DNA of 64,000 nt from Eulemur rufifrons (GCF_041146395.1 NC_090983.1:65169501-65233500); one strand, 5' to 3'. Numbered from the stretch's first letter, positions 13,151 to 24,769 are shown. Numbers and translations are program-made. Notes: generated by a model from the letters alone, not told the origin.

Positions 13151-13429
13151 TCAGAGAGAGAGAGGCGGAAGACGGAGAAGGAGGGAGTCAAGGGCTTTCC
13201 CGATCACAAACCTCACCTCCACTCCAACTCTCTTTCGACTTTTCTTGCAGAAATAATACTAGAAATAAGGAGGTGGTGGGGTTTCCAAAAATCTTAACCT
13301 TCAGCCATCTCATCTGGGGAAGACAAAAATCCTATCCACCGCAACTCTCAGTTCGAAAGTAAAGGTGAGTTTAAAATCCTCGGGTGTGAGGGGTGTGGGT
13401 GAAGAAAATTCCAAATGTTATAATGCCGG

Positions 13430-14060
13430 TTGAAACAGAAAAGGAGAAACGACGCTCCTGCGAACGGAGGACTCCGGAGTTGCTTAGCTGGAGGCGCCCG
13501 CCCGGCCCGCCCTGCTCGCCCGGCCGCCGTGTTTACCCTCGCCGGTCGGTGTCTCTTTGTTGTGCTGGCTGGAAGGCTGAGGTGGTGCTTGGGGTCCCGA
13601 GTGGAGTTTGAGGGAGGAGGACGCGGAGATGTGCGGTCCTGGGTGGGAGGTGGGGGTGCGGTCTCAGGAGAACGTAAACTTTATTCCTGGCAGCCGGCGC
13701 GGGACTTCGGTCTAGTAGGGCCCCGGGCCACGCTCCGCCGGCCCAGGCAGGCGCTGCCGCCGCCGGTCCGCCTCCTTTGTGCCGGCCGCCTTTCTCGGCC
13801 GCCGGCTTCGCGTCTCCTTCCTCCTCCCCTTCGGCTTCTAGCGCTCAGGTCGCCGCCAACAGTTTTGCTTCTTAAAAAACCACCTCTGTCAGCGTCGCGA
13901 TCGCCGTTCCTATTCCGGAATATCCGCTGCTCCCCCACTCCCTGCTGGGGTAGTTTCAAGATTGCTCCCCCCACCCCACCCCCGTCCGCCTACGGCTGCC
14001 CTTTTTTGCCTCCGCCCCCTCTTCCCTCTTGGACTGCTGAGCTGCGTCTGCCACCCCTAC
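13430..14060. promoter_or_regulatory. CpG island
   Basis: GC-rich and CpG-dense segment with GC-box-like words (CCCGCCC, CCGCCC) and repeated CCGCCG/CCGGCC words, in sharp contrast to the AT-rich flanks. Most of it lies 3' of the splice donor at 13365, which suggests either that the island covers the start of intron 1 or that an additional first exon starts inside it. The 223-codon frame across it is a GC-rich chance frame. Confidence 0.85.
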
Positions 14061-14133
14061 TCCCCAATTCGGGCCTCCGTTGCTTTCTGTGTGTAGTTTA
14101 AGGCTCTAGAGTTCACTGAAATTGAGCGGAGGT

Positions 14134-14158
14134 GGGGGGTGGGGCAGGGGGGACTGGG
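14134..14158 (+). promoter_or_regulatory. Strong G-quadruplex motif at the 3' edge of the CpG island
   Basis: Runs of six, four, six and three guanines are separated by loops of 1, 2 and 3 bases. Short loops and long runs make this the most convincing G4 motif in the window. On a plus-strand transcript it would sit in the RNA of early intron 1. Function is inferred. Confidence 0.6.
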
Positions 14159-14739
14159 AAAAGACCTGGATACTTGGGAAGGTCTGTGACAGAAGGAAGG
14201 TTTGAGGAACATTGCTTCTCACACTGTAATGTCTGTAAATTGGTCTCATCTCCTAGCAGTTCTTCCCCGGGAACGGCCGCCAGCTCGCAACTCTCCTGCT
14301 TCCCTCTTTTAATCTTGTCTCTCCACCTCCCCCCTTGCCCCTTTCGCCGCTCCCCTCCCTTTAAACTAGTTCCACGAACCCCACAATTGGGATTTGGGAA
14401 GAGAAGGAAGTGTTTGAAGCGTCAGAGCTGGCCCTGCTGTTTGGGAGATTTTCTCTTCTTTTCTTTCTCCCTCTGTATTTATCTTTTGTGTGTTGCTTCC
14501 TTATAAAGAGGGAAGCAGCTGCAGTCCTTGGCCGAGTTGTTGAAATTTATCCCTTTGTGTATATTACAATATCCTCCATTTTTTTCCTGTCCTCTAAACA
14601 ACAAGCGTTTCGCCATCTTGGGCAGTTTTAATTCCCAACTCTCTCTCTCTTTTATTTTTTAGGAAGGAAAAAAAGCCTTAGAAAGGCAAAAAGTGTGTCT
14701 GGATGAGGTTCAAAGTTTAGGGATTGTTCAGGGGCCCAG

Positions 14740-14747
14740 TGACGTCA
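14740..14747 (+). promoter_or_regulatory. Second perfect CRE
   Basis: TGACGTCA in the context CCCAGTGACGTCATGTAAAC. It is 1.7 kb downstream of the first CRE, in unique sequence just past the CpG island. A further CRE-like TAACGTCA occurs at 15411-15418. Three such words within 2.4 kb suggest cAMP-responsive control, but this is inference. Confidence 0.55.
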
Positions 14748-15421
14748 TGTAAACTTTATCGAGAAATTTTCCCAAGAGTAAATTTTTCGTTTAATTTCCC
14801 CCCTCGTTTTAAAGGATCGTGTAACTTACAGGTTAACGATTAAGTTATGTGGCTTATTTTTATGGTTTGCTCTCAAAATGAATCAACGAAGTCTGCACAT
14901 TTTATGTTTTCGTAACAGGTGGAAAATTAGGTGCAAAAAATGGTGTAAACTTTTTGTGCCATTTGGTATTTTCCTAGTTTTTGTGTACGTGTCTTTTATT
15001 CTTTAAAGGTTTCAAATGTTATTTGCAATCAGAATATTCCTTTTCTTATTTGCTCAACTCTCCCTTATGGATTTTTTTTTAATTAGCTTGGTTAATATTT
15101 AGGTACACTTATTTTACATTACCTAGTTCCTCCTTTGCAATTAGATGTTGTGTTTTTTGTATTTTTCTTACATTTTGAAAAGATATAACTGTTGGAAATA
15201 CCTCTAGATACTGGATACTTTTAGAATTTAGTAGCAGATATTAAGTCAAACAATTAGCAAGAATGTAGAGTATTTGAAGGGCAGAATTGATCTTAAAGAT
15301 ATTTTGTAATCTCTAGCTATAAACTTTGTGTCAGCCATTATGAAAAGACAAACAAACAAAAAAAACCTAGTGTTTTAATTTGCTTCTCTAAAATAGTTTT
15401 TAACGTCACAAAAGTTGGTCT

Positions 15422-15433
15422 GGTCACATGACC
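15422..15433. promoter_or_regulatory. Palindromic GGTCACATGACC, MiT/TFE-type E-box
   Basis: A perfect 12-base palindrome in which GTCACATGAC, the preferred extended E-box of MITF/TFEB/TFE3 and USF proteins, is complete. It sits directly after the CRE-like word at 15411. An alternative reading is a nuclear-receptor inverted half-site with a 2-base spacer. Confidence 0.5.
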
Positions 15434-16739
15434 AAACTTAATGATACACTGACTAGTATATAAATAAGAGGCACTGTAAATTGAGTGGGAAAGTGAAATT
15501 CTGTCTCCTGTAGTCATTTTCAGTCAGCATATTTACATCTCTTCTAACAAGGACATGAAACTGTCTGTATTTAATTTGCATTCTCTTTGTCTTCTGGGTT
15601 GGGGAAAAACATTGACTACAGTTACCTTAAAAAAAAACTAATAGAAACAATTCTGAATACGTTGAAAAGGTTTGTCTAACACATAAAAACTTATGTTGTA
15701 TGTGGTATGTTTTTATTTCTGTAGCAGTCTTTTTTGGTCTTATCTGCTATTTATCCAGGAATTTGCTTTATGTAAAATGCTATATAGAAAGCTTGACTGA
15801 ATTGAATGTCTGCCATTTGTGTGAATTGTAGGTAGGTGAAAAATGTTTAAATAGTTAAAAGCACATAGAACAGATGGTTCTAAATTATACATGCAACAAA
15901 GGACTAGAAGATTTGGCAGATTATAAATGGCAAGCAACAGAGGATAAGCAGTTTAAGAAAATGGTAGTTAAGTACATTTGATGTCTCACACCTATTGTAA
16001 ACACTGTACATATTATTGTCACTGCTGCTTAATCAATAATTTAGACCATATTAAGATACTTATATGCTTCAGATAGAAAAAAGTAAGATTTTACAAGTAT
16101 TTGAAATCAGTGTCTGAATGTAAAATTATTTTAAGCCTATTTGATTAATGAGTCTTATTTTTTAAAGAAAATCATATTGTATGCTTTAAAAACAGGAAGT
16201 TATTTATGAGAACTTAATATCCTTGTGTTCATATAATGGTTTGGAGAGAAACAGGAGTGGGGACATATTTTAGAATCCAGATAATAGTACCTTTACTGTT
16301 CTCATGTGTTAAACTGGTACTGAACTATAGTAACATTTTTCAAGCACTAATGAAAAAATATTTTTGACTGCTCAGTTTTAGAAATGCATTCATTAGAATG
16401 CTGTTGGCATCATTTACTAAATACTTATTAAATGAAGGATATATTTTAGTTTTAATTTTTGAGCCTTGTATATAACATTATGATACTGATTTTTCTTAAT
16501 GAACATAATTTACTCTGAGTTTTTTAAATGTAAAGATTTTTATGTAGTTTTTGCCTTTTTGGAAGAATCTCATATTTAATTATATTTAACATTTTCAAAA
16601 AATTTAGAATAACAAAGTATTCAACTTGGTAGAAATTTCTTTTTATTTTTTAAAGCCATTCATTTAAAATGCATATAAGACTGTAATGGAAACCTTGGAT
16701 TTTTAATTCTGTTGCCCTTTCTCCCATTTCTTTGTTTGC

Positions 16740-17050
16740 ATGTTTATTATAGAACTGCAGTGTAAAGGAGCAGATGTTTTGCCAAACATCCTGATGTGTT
16801 GCTTTTTCTTATGGGAGTGCATAACTGTTCCTTCTGATGCATCAACTTGACAGCTGGTTGATTTCATGGAGCTGCTAAGAAGCCATTAGTGGTGTCATTG
16901 AATTGAAACAGAACAGTCACTCCCAGCTTGAACTGCAATTGTTAATGTCTTTGTTGCTACTTTTGTGTTACTATACAAGATGTAGGATATCACAGTTGCA
17001 TGAAAGTTCAAGATTTCTGTCTTACCTCCTTGAATTAGTGAAGGTGTATG
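16740..17050. promoter_or_regulatory. Candidate conserved non-coding element or cryptic leader exon
   Basis: Unique, locally less AT-rich DNA. It begins after TTTATTATAG (an acceptor-like AG at 16751-16752), includes 'CAACTTGACAGCTGGTTG' with an adjoining TGACAG and CAGCTG (TALE homeodomain plus E-box type), and a self-complementary 'TTTTGCCAAACATCC' area. It ends at GTGAAG|GTGTAT (donor-like, about 17042). Stops occur in all frames. It could be an enhancer or an alternative non-coding exon. Confidence 0.4.
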
Positions 17051-17933
17051 TTGGAACTTGATTACTTTTAGGTTTAAAGATTTCTCAAAGAAGAGGTTTT
17101 AAGTTGTAGTTTCTGAGTTTTTTAACTATAGTCAGAATTACCAAAAAAAGAAATGTGACTTAGCACAAAGTAATATGGTGATTTTGACTCTTAAGTGAAA
17201 TTATATCATTAAGTTTTAATTATTTTTAATATACTTGATTTCCTGAGGTATTAATTAAATTACCTAGTTTGGTATTTTAAGTTTCTTGATTATATAAAAT
17301 TAAATATTTGTGCCATATTTTAACAATATTGTGCTTCATTTAATAAATACTGACTCATTTGCTTAAATGTTTCTTTAAACTTTTGTTGCAGGAGATAATC
17401 AGAAGAGAAAAGTAATTATTGGGGAAATAGGCAGTTTTGTGTTTAATTTTTCTTTATAATGAGGCAAAATTCACAAAAACTATGACCTAAAATAGTTTAT
17501 TAGTAGCTATTTAATGATTTTTAACATTGAAATTATATTTTTATTGTTACAATAACTTTTATGGATAGTTTCAGCTATCACACTGTGGTACTAAAATGGT
17601 GTCCCATTGGTGCCTAAGTATTTTCTAGTTTTTCTAACTATTTACATGGGCTTTTTGGTGGGAGGGGAGATGGAAAGGAGGAAAGAGGAAGAATAAAGAG
17701 TGATAACTGACAAAGAAAAGCACATTTTAAGAAAGTTCATGTAAAAAACTTTAGGATGATGAGATTTAAGGAAATCATATAGTTTGTTATTACTATGTTC
17801 AAAGACTTCTAGTCTCAATATTTATTGATTTTTAACTTTTAGATATGTAAATATATTAGCCATTTAAATAATTCTTAAAAGAACATAAAATTGATAACAT
17901 ATTTAAAATAGTTTGCCATTAAAAAAATACCTA
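17051..17933. other. Unassigned intronic sequence
   Basis: AT-rich and unique, with no repeat or exon that I can support. A purine-rich tract (GGGAGGGGAGATGGAAAGG) lies near 17662-17680. Confidence 0.5.
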
Positions 17934-18275
17934 GGCAGGGCGTGGTGGCTCACGCCTATAATCCTAGCACTCTGGGAGGCGGAGGCGGGCGGATCATTTG
18001 AGCTCGGGAGTTCGAGACCAGCCTGAGCAAGAGTGAGACCCGGTCTCTACTAAAAATAGAAAGAAATTATATGGGCAGCTAAAAATATTATAGAAAAAAT
18101 TAGCCGGGCATGGTGGCATATGCCTGTAGTCCTAGCTATTCGGGAGGCTGAGGCAGGAGGATCGCTTAAGCCGAGGAGTTTGAGGTTGCTGTGAGCTAGG
18201 CTGACGCCACAGCACTCACTCTAGCCTGGGCAACAGAGTGAGACTCTGTCTCAAAAAAAAAAAAAAAAAAAAAAA
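17934..18275 (+). mobile_element. Strepsirrhine Alu, full length
   Basis: From GGCAGGGCGTGGTGGCTCA to a 23-base A-tail, with the lemur-type linker AGAAAGAAATTATATGGGCA. It ends the 10.5-kb Alu-free interval around the promoter. Low divergence and many CpGs indicate a relatively young copy. Confidence 0.95.
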
Positions 18276-19629
18276 CCCTAAAATGTGAAATTGATCAAAA
18301 TATATAATTTGCTCAAGACTGCCTGTACAATATGAACAAATTGTTAGCCCAGTGATATATTTTTGAGTGATTCCAGAATTATGGTTTCTTGAAATTATAA
18401 GTTTATATAGATACTTTCCCTTTAGATAAGTCCTACATTACTGTGATTAAAGGTAAGATTTATATTCAGGTGATATGCTTTCCCAACCCTTTTTACATAC
18501 AACTCCTTAAGAAGAAATTCATTTTATTACTTTAGACCATGACTCAATTTTTAAGAAATATGTTTACTGATATTTGTGTGAAGGGAGATATTGATGTAAA
18601 TCAAATTATGGTAAAGTGACGTGTGTTAAATGTAAACTATTTTTTTAAAAAGGAATCTCAATGCTTAGTCCATTTTAAGAGGTAATATAGTCTTAATTGT
18701 AGTGCAAATAAGCATCCTATAATTCAAGTAGGAATTTTCAGGCATTGGGTTTTTTAAAGGTAAGGTAATTCTGAACAGAAGGGTCATAAAAAGTTTAAAT
18801 TTTGAGTCATAAGTTTTCCTGTTGACCATACTACCTTTGAAATTATGAGTGATAAATATACTTAATTTATTTACAACTGCATATGGAATTATAAATATTG
18901 GCAACATCTGTGCTGAAAGCAGGAAAATTAAATGAATTTATGTGACTTTTAAATCTATTTTGAGTGCTATTTGATTTGTGGTAAGTCATATTGAGTTTGA
19001 AATGTAAAATATTTAATAGTCTGGATATTTGTAAGTTAAATATTGTGTTTTTAAAATTAATAGGCTTTTATAAGAATATGAGGTGAAATACAGTTTTAAT
19101 CCCACATACTTAAATTTTTACTACATAAGAGTATTTCAATTTGTTTTTAAACATAAAATTAATGCCTTTAAAATAGTTTTTATAATTGATAGAATCTGGC
19201 TTATACTTTGGCTTTTCAATACCTTTCATTCAAATAAAATTTCAAGTATTGAGCATAATAATGATAAAGGTAATATGTAAATATTAACCTTTACTAATTT
19301 TTTGTGTGCACAGGTGTGCATGGGTATATAAGAAAAAGGAATATTTGGTTTGAAGATAATTATTGCATTGGTACTTCAGCTATGTGTAGACATAATTGTG
19401 TGTTTTTCCTGTTTTCTCCTCTTAACACTTTTCCACAAACATGCACTCATTAATCAAAGACAGTGCACTCCTGCTGAGGGCAGAGAGGTTCATCAAATTG
19501 GCAGTCAGTTTGGTGTAAAGAACGGTGTACTGAAGCTCTTAACTCACTAGGACATAAATAAATCTAAGGTCTTTGTATGCAAACCCTGGAGGTTAATACT
19601 GTATAATTCAATGTCCTGTCTTTGTTTTT
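18276..19629. other. Unassigned AT-rich intronic sequence
   Basis: No named repeat and no exon. The short frames here show no coding character. Confidence 0.5.
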
Positions 19630-20260
19630 ATGATTGATGTTTTTAAATGTTTCAAGCTTGATGCAAATCTTCTAGTAGGTCAGGTCTGACAATCTGATTG
19701 GCTGTAGTAAGAAAGCATTAGGTTGTCAGAAGGACTTTGAGTATGCTGCAGAGATTTTGATTTTTTTTCCTACAAGATCATTGTCATATTGCCTGAGCTG
19801 TTATAGGAATGTACCAATGATTGACATTCCCTGCTGTGATAATGGACCTAGTGCATGAAATGCCAATAGTTTGGTCCTATTTGTTCCGAAGCTTACTGCT
19901 ATTTGTATCCTTAACAGAGCTAACATGTAGAACAAGCAAAACTACTGGGATTTCTCTGTAGAAATAGTGCTGGGATTTGGCTTTAACATGAATTGGTTGC
20001 ATATTCATAATTTAAGAACAGCTGGTTACAGCAAGCACATAGTCATTTGCAAGCTATTATAAACCATTCCACTCACACATGGAGCGAGCCTGTGCTTGGT
20101 GATTTTTTATTTTTTTATTGATCTACCTGCATTTAAAATCTGGTCACTACTGCTGCAGAAGCTCTTCATTTTAGCTGTGTTTGCAACACAGAACAGCTTC
20201 AATTTTAAATATTTAATTTAAACTTAATGCTGAATAAAAGAAGGAGCTTTGAAGGAAATC
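19630..20260. promoter_or_regulatory. Candidate conserved enhancer block
   Basis: About 630 bases of unique sequence between AT-rich flanks. Recognisable transcription-factor words include CAGCTG (E-box, about 20020), CTATTTGTA (MEF2-like, about 19902), GGAATG/CATTCC (TEAD/MCAT) near 19807, 19828 and 20068, GATTGG (about 19698), and an octamer-like ATTTGCAAGC near 20046. The even composition and dense motifs resemble deeply conserved enhancers. Conservation itself cannot be seen from one genome. Confidence 0.45.
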
Positions 20261-21870
20261 AAGTGTAAGAGGTCATGTCTTCCTATCATATATTTAATCT
20301 TGGCCAGAACCAACTAACCAAACAAACAAATCTATTATTATACAAACATTATAATTTTTTGAAAATATGTTTTATGATTTTGTTGATGGATAAATTAACT
20401 ATCTTTGATTTTAAAATATTGGTAATTATATTTTACTAGTTATATATATTAATAGTTTTGGGAAACAACATTAATACTAAATTGTGATTAATTAGTCTGA
20501 TCTGATATGTAGAAAAGTGGTAGTACTTTTAGCTTATAAATGGTATAAAGCAAGATAGAAAGGAAAATTGACAGGACTTCATAAATGGATTAGAATAATT
20601 TTTAAGAAGGAATCTAATGAGGAATCTCCTTTGCTTTTTGGGTCACTTCTGGAATATTAAGCACAGCTATGGTCTTACAATATTTAAATGGCACATATAA
20701 GTTAGTCTAGCTATAATAGTTTCTTGCATGTTGTCAATAGTGACTGTAAGGAGAGGCGAAAAACCTTTATATTCTAAGCTTTCAATGAGAAGAGTGCAAG
20801 GAGAAAATGTTAAATACTATTTCAGATATCCTTTTAAGAATCACAGGGATCTATACCTTGATTTGTGTATGTTAAAATAAGTGGATACCTGAGTGATTTA
20901 TGATGATGGGTTTTTACCCAGCTTTCCACATGTGGTGTTAGGTTCACATGTACGTGTATGTGTTTGTCTCCACACTAGATGACGAAGTAGCTCTCAACAC
21001 TTCAAGGTTGAGTACCAGTCCTAAGAGAGCATTTTACTCTTTCTTGGCTTCAAAAATGGCTGAATATGTTGAGAATATAACAGAATATATGGCCAGATTT
21101 AATCTAGCTGATACTAGGCTGTACTTTTTTAAAATAATAAATTCAAAGGTTATTAAAGGAGGATGTGTTGTTGCATTTTAGTTTTGAGTTGCTTAGGATC
21201 ATAACTTTATAAACAGTTAGCTTGCCATTACTTGAGGTTACGTCAGTCATGTTGTGAATGATTCTATGTTCTTTTCTTCTCTCCCTTTTAACTGTTGTCT
21301 TTTCAGTTATTTCCCTGCTCTGTAGCATCTCATCACAGAATAAGCAGAGGAAATAAAAAGAAGTAAATTCAAATAAATCTAGTTTTCCCCATATTCCCTA
21401 CTTCTTGATAAGTCAGATGGAGAGAATTTCTTAGTTTTTGGCTAAAATGAAAGTTTGAGATTTTATGTATCTGCCTTTTCTGGTTCCCATTACAACAGAT
21501 AATTATATTTAGAAAAGAAAAAGGATGAGTTAATGGGCTGAGTTTTTTATATACTACTGTATTAGTAAAATAGAAAATATTTAATCATTGTTTGAAAAAT
21601 GAATTGACTCAATAATACCATCCACGGGAGAAACACAGGTATTTGATACCCTTTTATTGGTCTAGCATTAATGATGGGAAAAAAAGCAGTTACCTTCATT
21701 CTTCATGTTTATATTGAATGCTGTTTCCAAGCACACTGTTGGGGAACTATGGATAAAAGTTTATGAAAGTTCAGAATTAGAGAAAGGTGGCTTCTGCTTG
21801 GAATAATTAGGAAATCCTCTTTGGTTTAGGTAGCATTAAACTACATCAAGAATGACTAAACTTTGTTGGA
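20261..21870. other. Unassigned intronic sequence
   Basis: AT-rich, with no confidently identified repeats. The plus-strand frame at 20948-21181 and the minus-strand frame at 21143-21328 have no recognisable domain. Confidence 0.5.
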
Positions 21871-21872
21871 AC

Positions 21873-21965
21873 TTTTAATCCTAGCACTCTGGGAGGCCGA
21901 GGCAGGAGGATGGTTTAAGGTCAGGAGTTAGAGATCAGCCTGAGCATAAAAAAAAAAAAAAAAAG
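21873..21965 (+). mobile_element. Truncated Alu left arm
   Basis: Starts inside the left arm at TTTTAATCCTAGCACTCTGG and ends in 'CAGCCTGAGCAT' plus an A-run, so both the 5' end and the whole right arm are missing. Confidence 0.85.
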
Positions 21966-22027
21966 AATAAGTAAACTTCAAATATTCAGAGATGAGGAAG
22001 AAAAGAATCAAAAGAAAGACAGCATGA

Positions 22028-22397
<370 letters not shown>

Positions 22398-23386
22398 TCT
22401 GCAACCTTTTTGAGGTCACCCCAACCCATACCTCTTCCAAAAGAAAATGTCCTGGGACCTGTCTCTTCCTCCATTACTTTCAAAATTGACTGCTTGAATT
22501 TCTCTGGAGAAGGTGGGTTAATCAGTTTCAAATCGTCTATTTCAATGATAGGCTTCTTTGTGGAGGCCAGGTTAAAACCAACAAAACTGCCCTTTCTGGT
22601 CAGAAGTATTCAAATCTGTTTTATGTGAGATTAACCAAAACCTCTCCTTTATTCTTGGTTCTTTTCTTATGCTTTTGTGAATGGTTTTTCTTGAAACCTA
22701 ATGCATGATCGCACCTGCTAAGAACATTGAGTAGAGAGCAGAGGGGATAGCACCTCTGTATCCCTTTTCTCAATGAAGGCTCTGACTCAAGAAAACACTT
22801 TTACTTCTTTTAGATCCTTTGGATGAATGGAGACTGCAGGGAGACTGTTGAACTGCCAATAATAGCCATATCGATAAGGACAAAAAGCAACAAAACTCAT
22901 AGTCTCTATTTCAATAACACTAGTACTGGATTTCACTAAAAATAGAGAGTAGGACTTTTGAATCTTGAAAAAGGAAAGATTCAAAAATTTTTCAAAACAC
23001 AAATGCACAAAAGGTCTTTTACATAATGTTTTGGCCAAGGACAATAAATTTCAGTGATTAGGCTTTCCTAACTTCATTATTATCACATAATAATAATGAA
23101 ATTTATTATTACTGCATAATATAATGAGATTTGTTTCATTTTCTTTATTTGCAATATTGTGATGAACATTTACTTGTGAGAAACTTATCACTTAAAACTT
23201 TTACATGATCACGTACAAATGAATTTTGAGGTAAATTAAAGGTGGAAAATAGTGGAAATAAAAGGCTATCTAGTATCCAAGTTTAGCTAGAAGCCACACA
23301 TACTATCTTTTCTGGTTTCCATGATGACATGGTTGTTGAAACATACTTCTGGTCTTCTTGGGAAAAGTATTATTGTTAACATAAAC

Positions 23387-23552
23387 CAGGGATGGGGAAC
23401 CTATGGCCTCAAGGCCATTTGTGGCCCTCTGGATCCCCAAGTGCAGCCCCTCAACCGAATCCAAACTTCGCAGAACAAATCCCTTTATTAAAAGGATTTG
23501 TTCTGTAAAATTTGGGTTAAGTGACAAGGCCGTACTCAGGGATCCAGGAGAA
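23387..23552. mobile_element. Palindromic MITE (hAT-type), right end truncated
   Basis: The two halves are inverted copies: 'CAGAACAAATCCCTTTAT' at about 23472-23489 mirrors 'AAAAGGATTTGTTCTG' at about 23490-23505. On the left, 'CTGGATCCCCAAGTGCAG' has its inverted partner 'CTCAGGGATCCAG' near 23535. The left terminus CAGGGATGGGGAACC is intact, but the matching right terminus is missing. It is a non-autonomous element with no coding part. Confidence 0.8.
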
Positions 23553-23585
23553 ACCATTGTGGTGACATAAGAAACAGCAAAACCC

Positions 23586-23927
<342 letters not shown>

Positions 23928-23943
23928 AGAAACAGCAAAACCC

Positions 23944-24639
23944 ATCTTGAGCATTTGAAAAGTCAGGAGCAGCCTGTAAGTCACAGGATGACGTTTTGCT
24001 CCCTATGTGAGTTGTTAGTGCACCTTGCTGAAAGAATTAGGATCTGTAGGGCAGTAGTAGTAACTAACAGAGGTGTGGGTCTTTATTTTAAAAGAGGGGT
24101 GACTGCAGAGATAAAGGAAGTATCCTTAGAGGGAGGGAGTGGGCAGTAACAACAAAAAAAGGAGACAAACAACTTTTAAAAAGGTTTTTAAATGCAGATA
24201 AAAGTGGAACATTGTTACAGGAAAGTATCAAGATTTTGCCCATGGTGGTCTAAGTATTTAGCATTAAATTCCTATGCATTACTATTAATATTTTCAGCAG
24301 CTTGTTGAGAAAGTAACTCTTATGTGTAATCATATCTTGAGAATTTGAAGTAGAAGTTGAAGGGTTAGGGAAGGGCAGTGTAAACAGTAAACAGTTGGTC
24401 CAGGAAGAACATGTGATAACCTTGGACAGTTAGATAAAAGCTCTCTACCCTTTCCTCTCCAGAAAGCCTGTTCATAGGTATACTTGCCAAAATTGGCAAT
24501 AGGGAAGAATTGTTTCAAACAATGTGTAAATGTTTTTGTATTATGTGTGAAATGGGAAGGTAGGAACAAGGCATGCTGAGGGGAGGGAATAGCAAAATTG
24601 AAAGTGACCAGAATTTCACTGTTTCTCAATTTTTTAATT
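23944..24639. other. Unassigned intronic sequence
   Basis: No exon and no named repeat. Moderately purine-rich. The minus frame at 24330-24629 is not recognisable. Confidence 0.45.
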
Positions 24640-24769
24640 TAAGTTTTTTTCTATATATGTGATCTCACTATGTGGCCCAGGCTAGACTCGAACTCCTGGA
24701 TTCAAGTGATCATCTTGCCTCAGCCTCCCGAGTAGGTGGGCCTACAGGCATGCCACTGTACCTGGCTGG

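Larger units (their letters stand above)
13002..13364 (+). other. Candidate non-coding 5' exon with strong splice donor
   Basis: The right edge is AAAG|GTGAGT at 13364/13365, a full match to the mammalian donor consensus. On the left there are two credible acceptors. The pyrimidine tract CTCTCTCCTTTTTTCC leads to TTAACAG ending at 13001. A second tract, CTCTCTTTCGACTTTTC, leads to TTGCAG ending at 13250. The exon may therefore be a first exon starting near 13.0 kb, an internal leader exon of 363 bases, or one of 114 bases (13251-13364). It contains stops in all plus frames, so it is untranslated leader. I do not recognise the gene; MEF2C and MBNL1, both with non-coding leaders and large first introns, are loose guesses. 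Confidence 0.6.
12700..13365 (+). promoter_or_regulatory. Putative promoter / 5' regulatory region
   Basis: This unique sequence lies at the 5' edge of a CpG island and just upstream of or overlapping a candidate 5' exon. Visible elements are a perfect CRE (TGACGTCA, 13048-13055), a GA-rich tract at 13015-13042, and an AT-rich GGTATAAAC at about 12962. There is no clear consensus TATA box at a fixed distance from a start. It sits in a 10-kb zone devoid of Alus. The transcription start itself cannot be read from sequence. Confidence 0.65.
14300..16739. other. Proximal intron 1, repeat-poor
   Basis: Past the CpG island the sequence becomes AT-rich and unique. I recognise no Alu, L1, LTR or DNA transposon here. 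It carries the second CRE and the palindromic E-box. I find no downstream exon with good splice sites and an open frame. Confidence 0.55.

Noticed and set aside
13430..14101. 223-codon plus-strand open frame in the CpG island
   Set aside because: GC-rich islands lack stop codons by composition. The predicted protein is low-complexity Pro/Arg/Leu-rich, overlaps frames on both strands, and has no recognisable domain.
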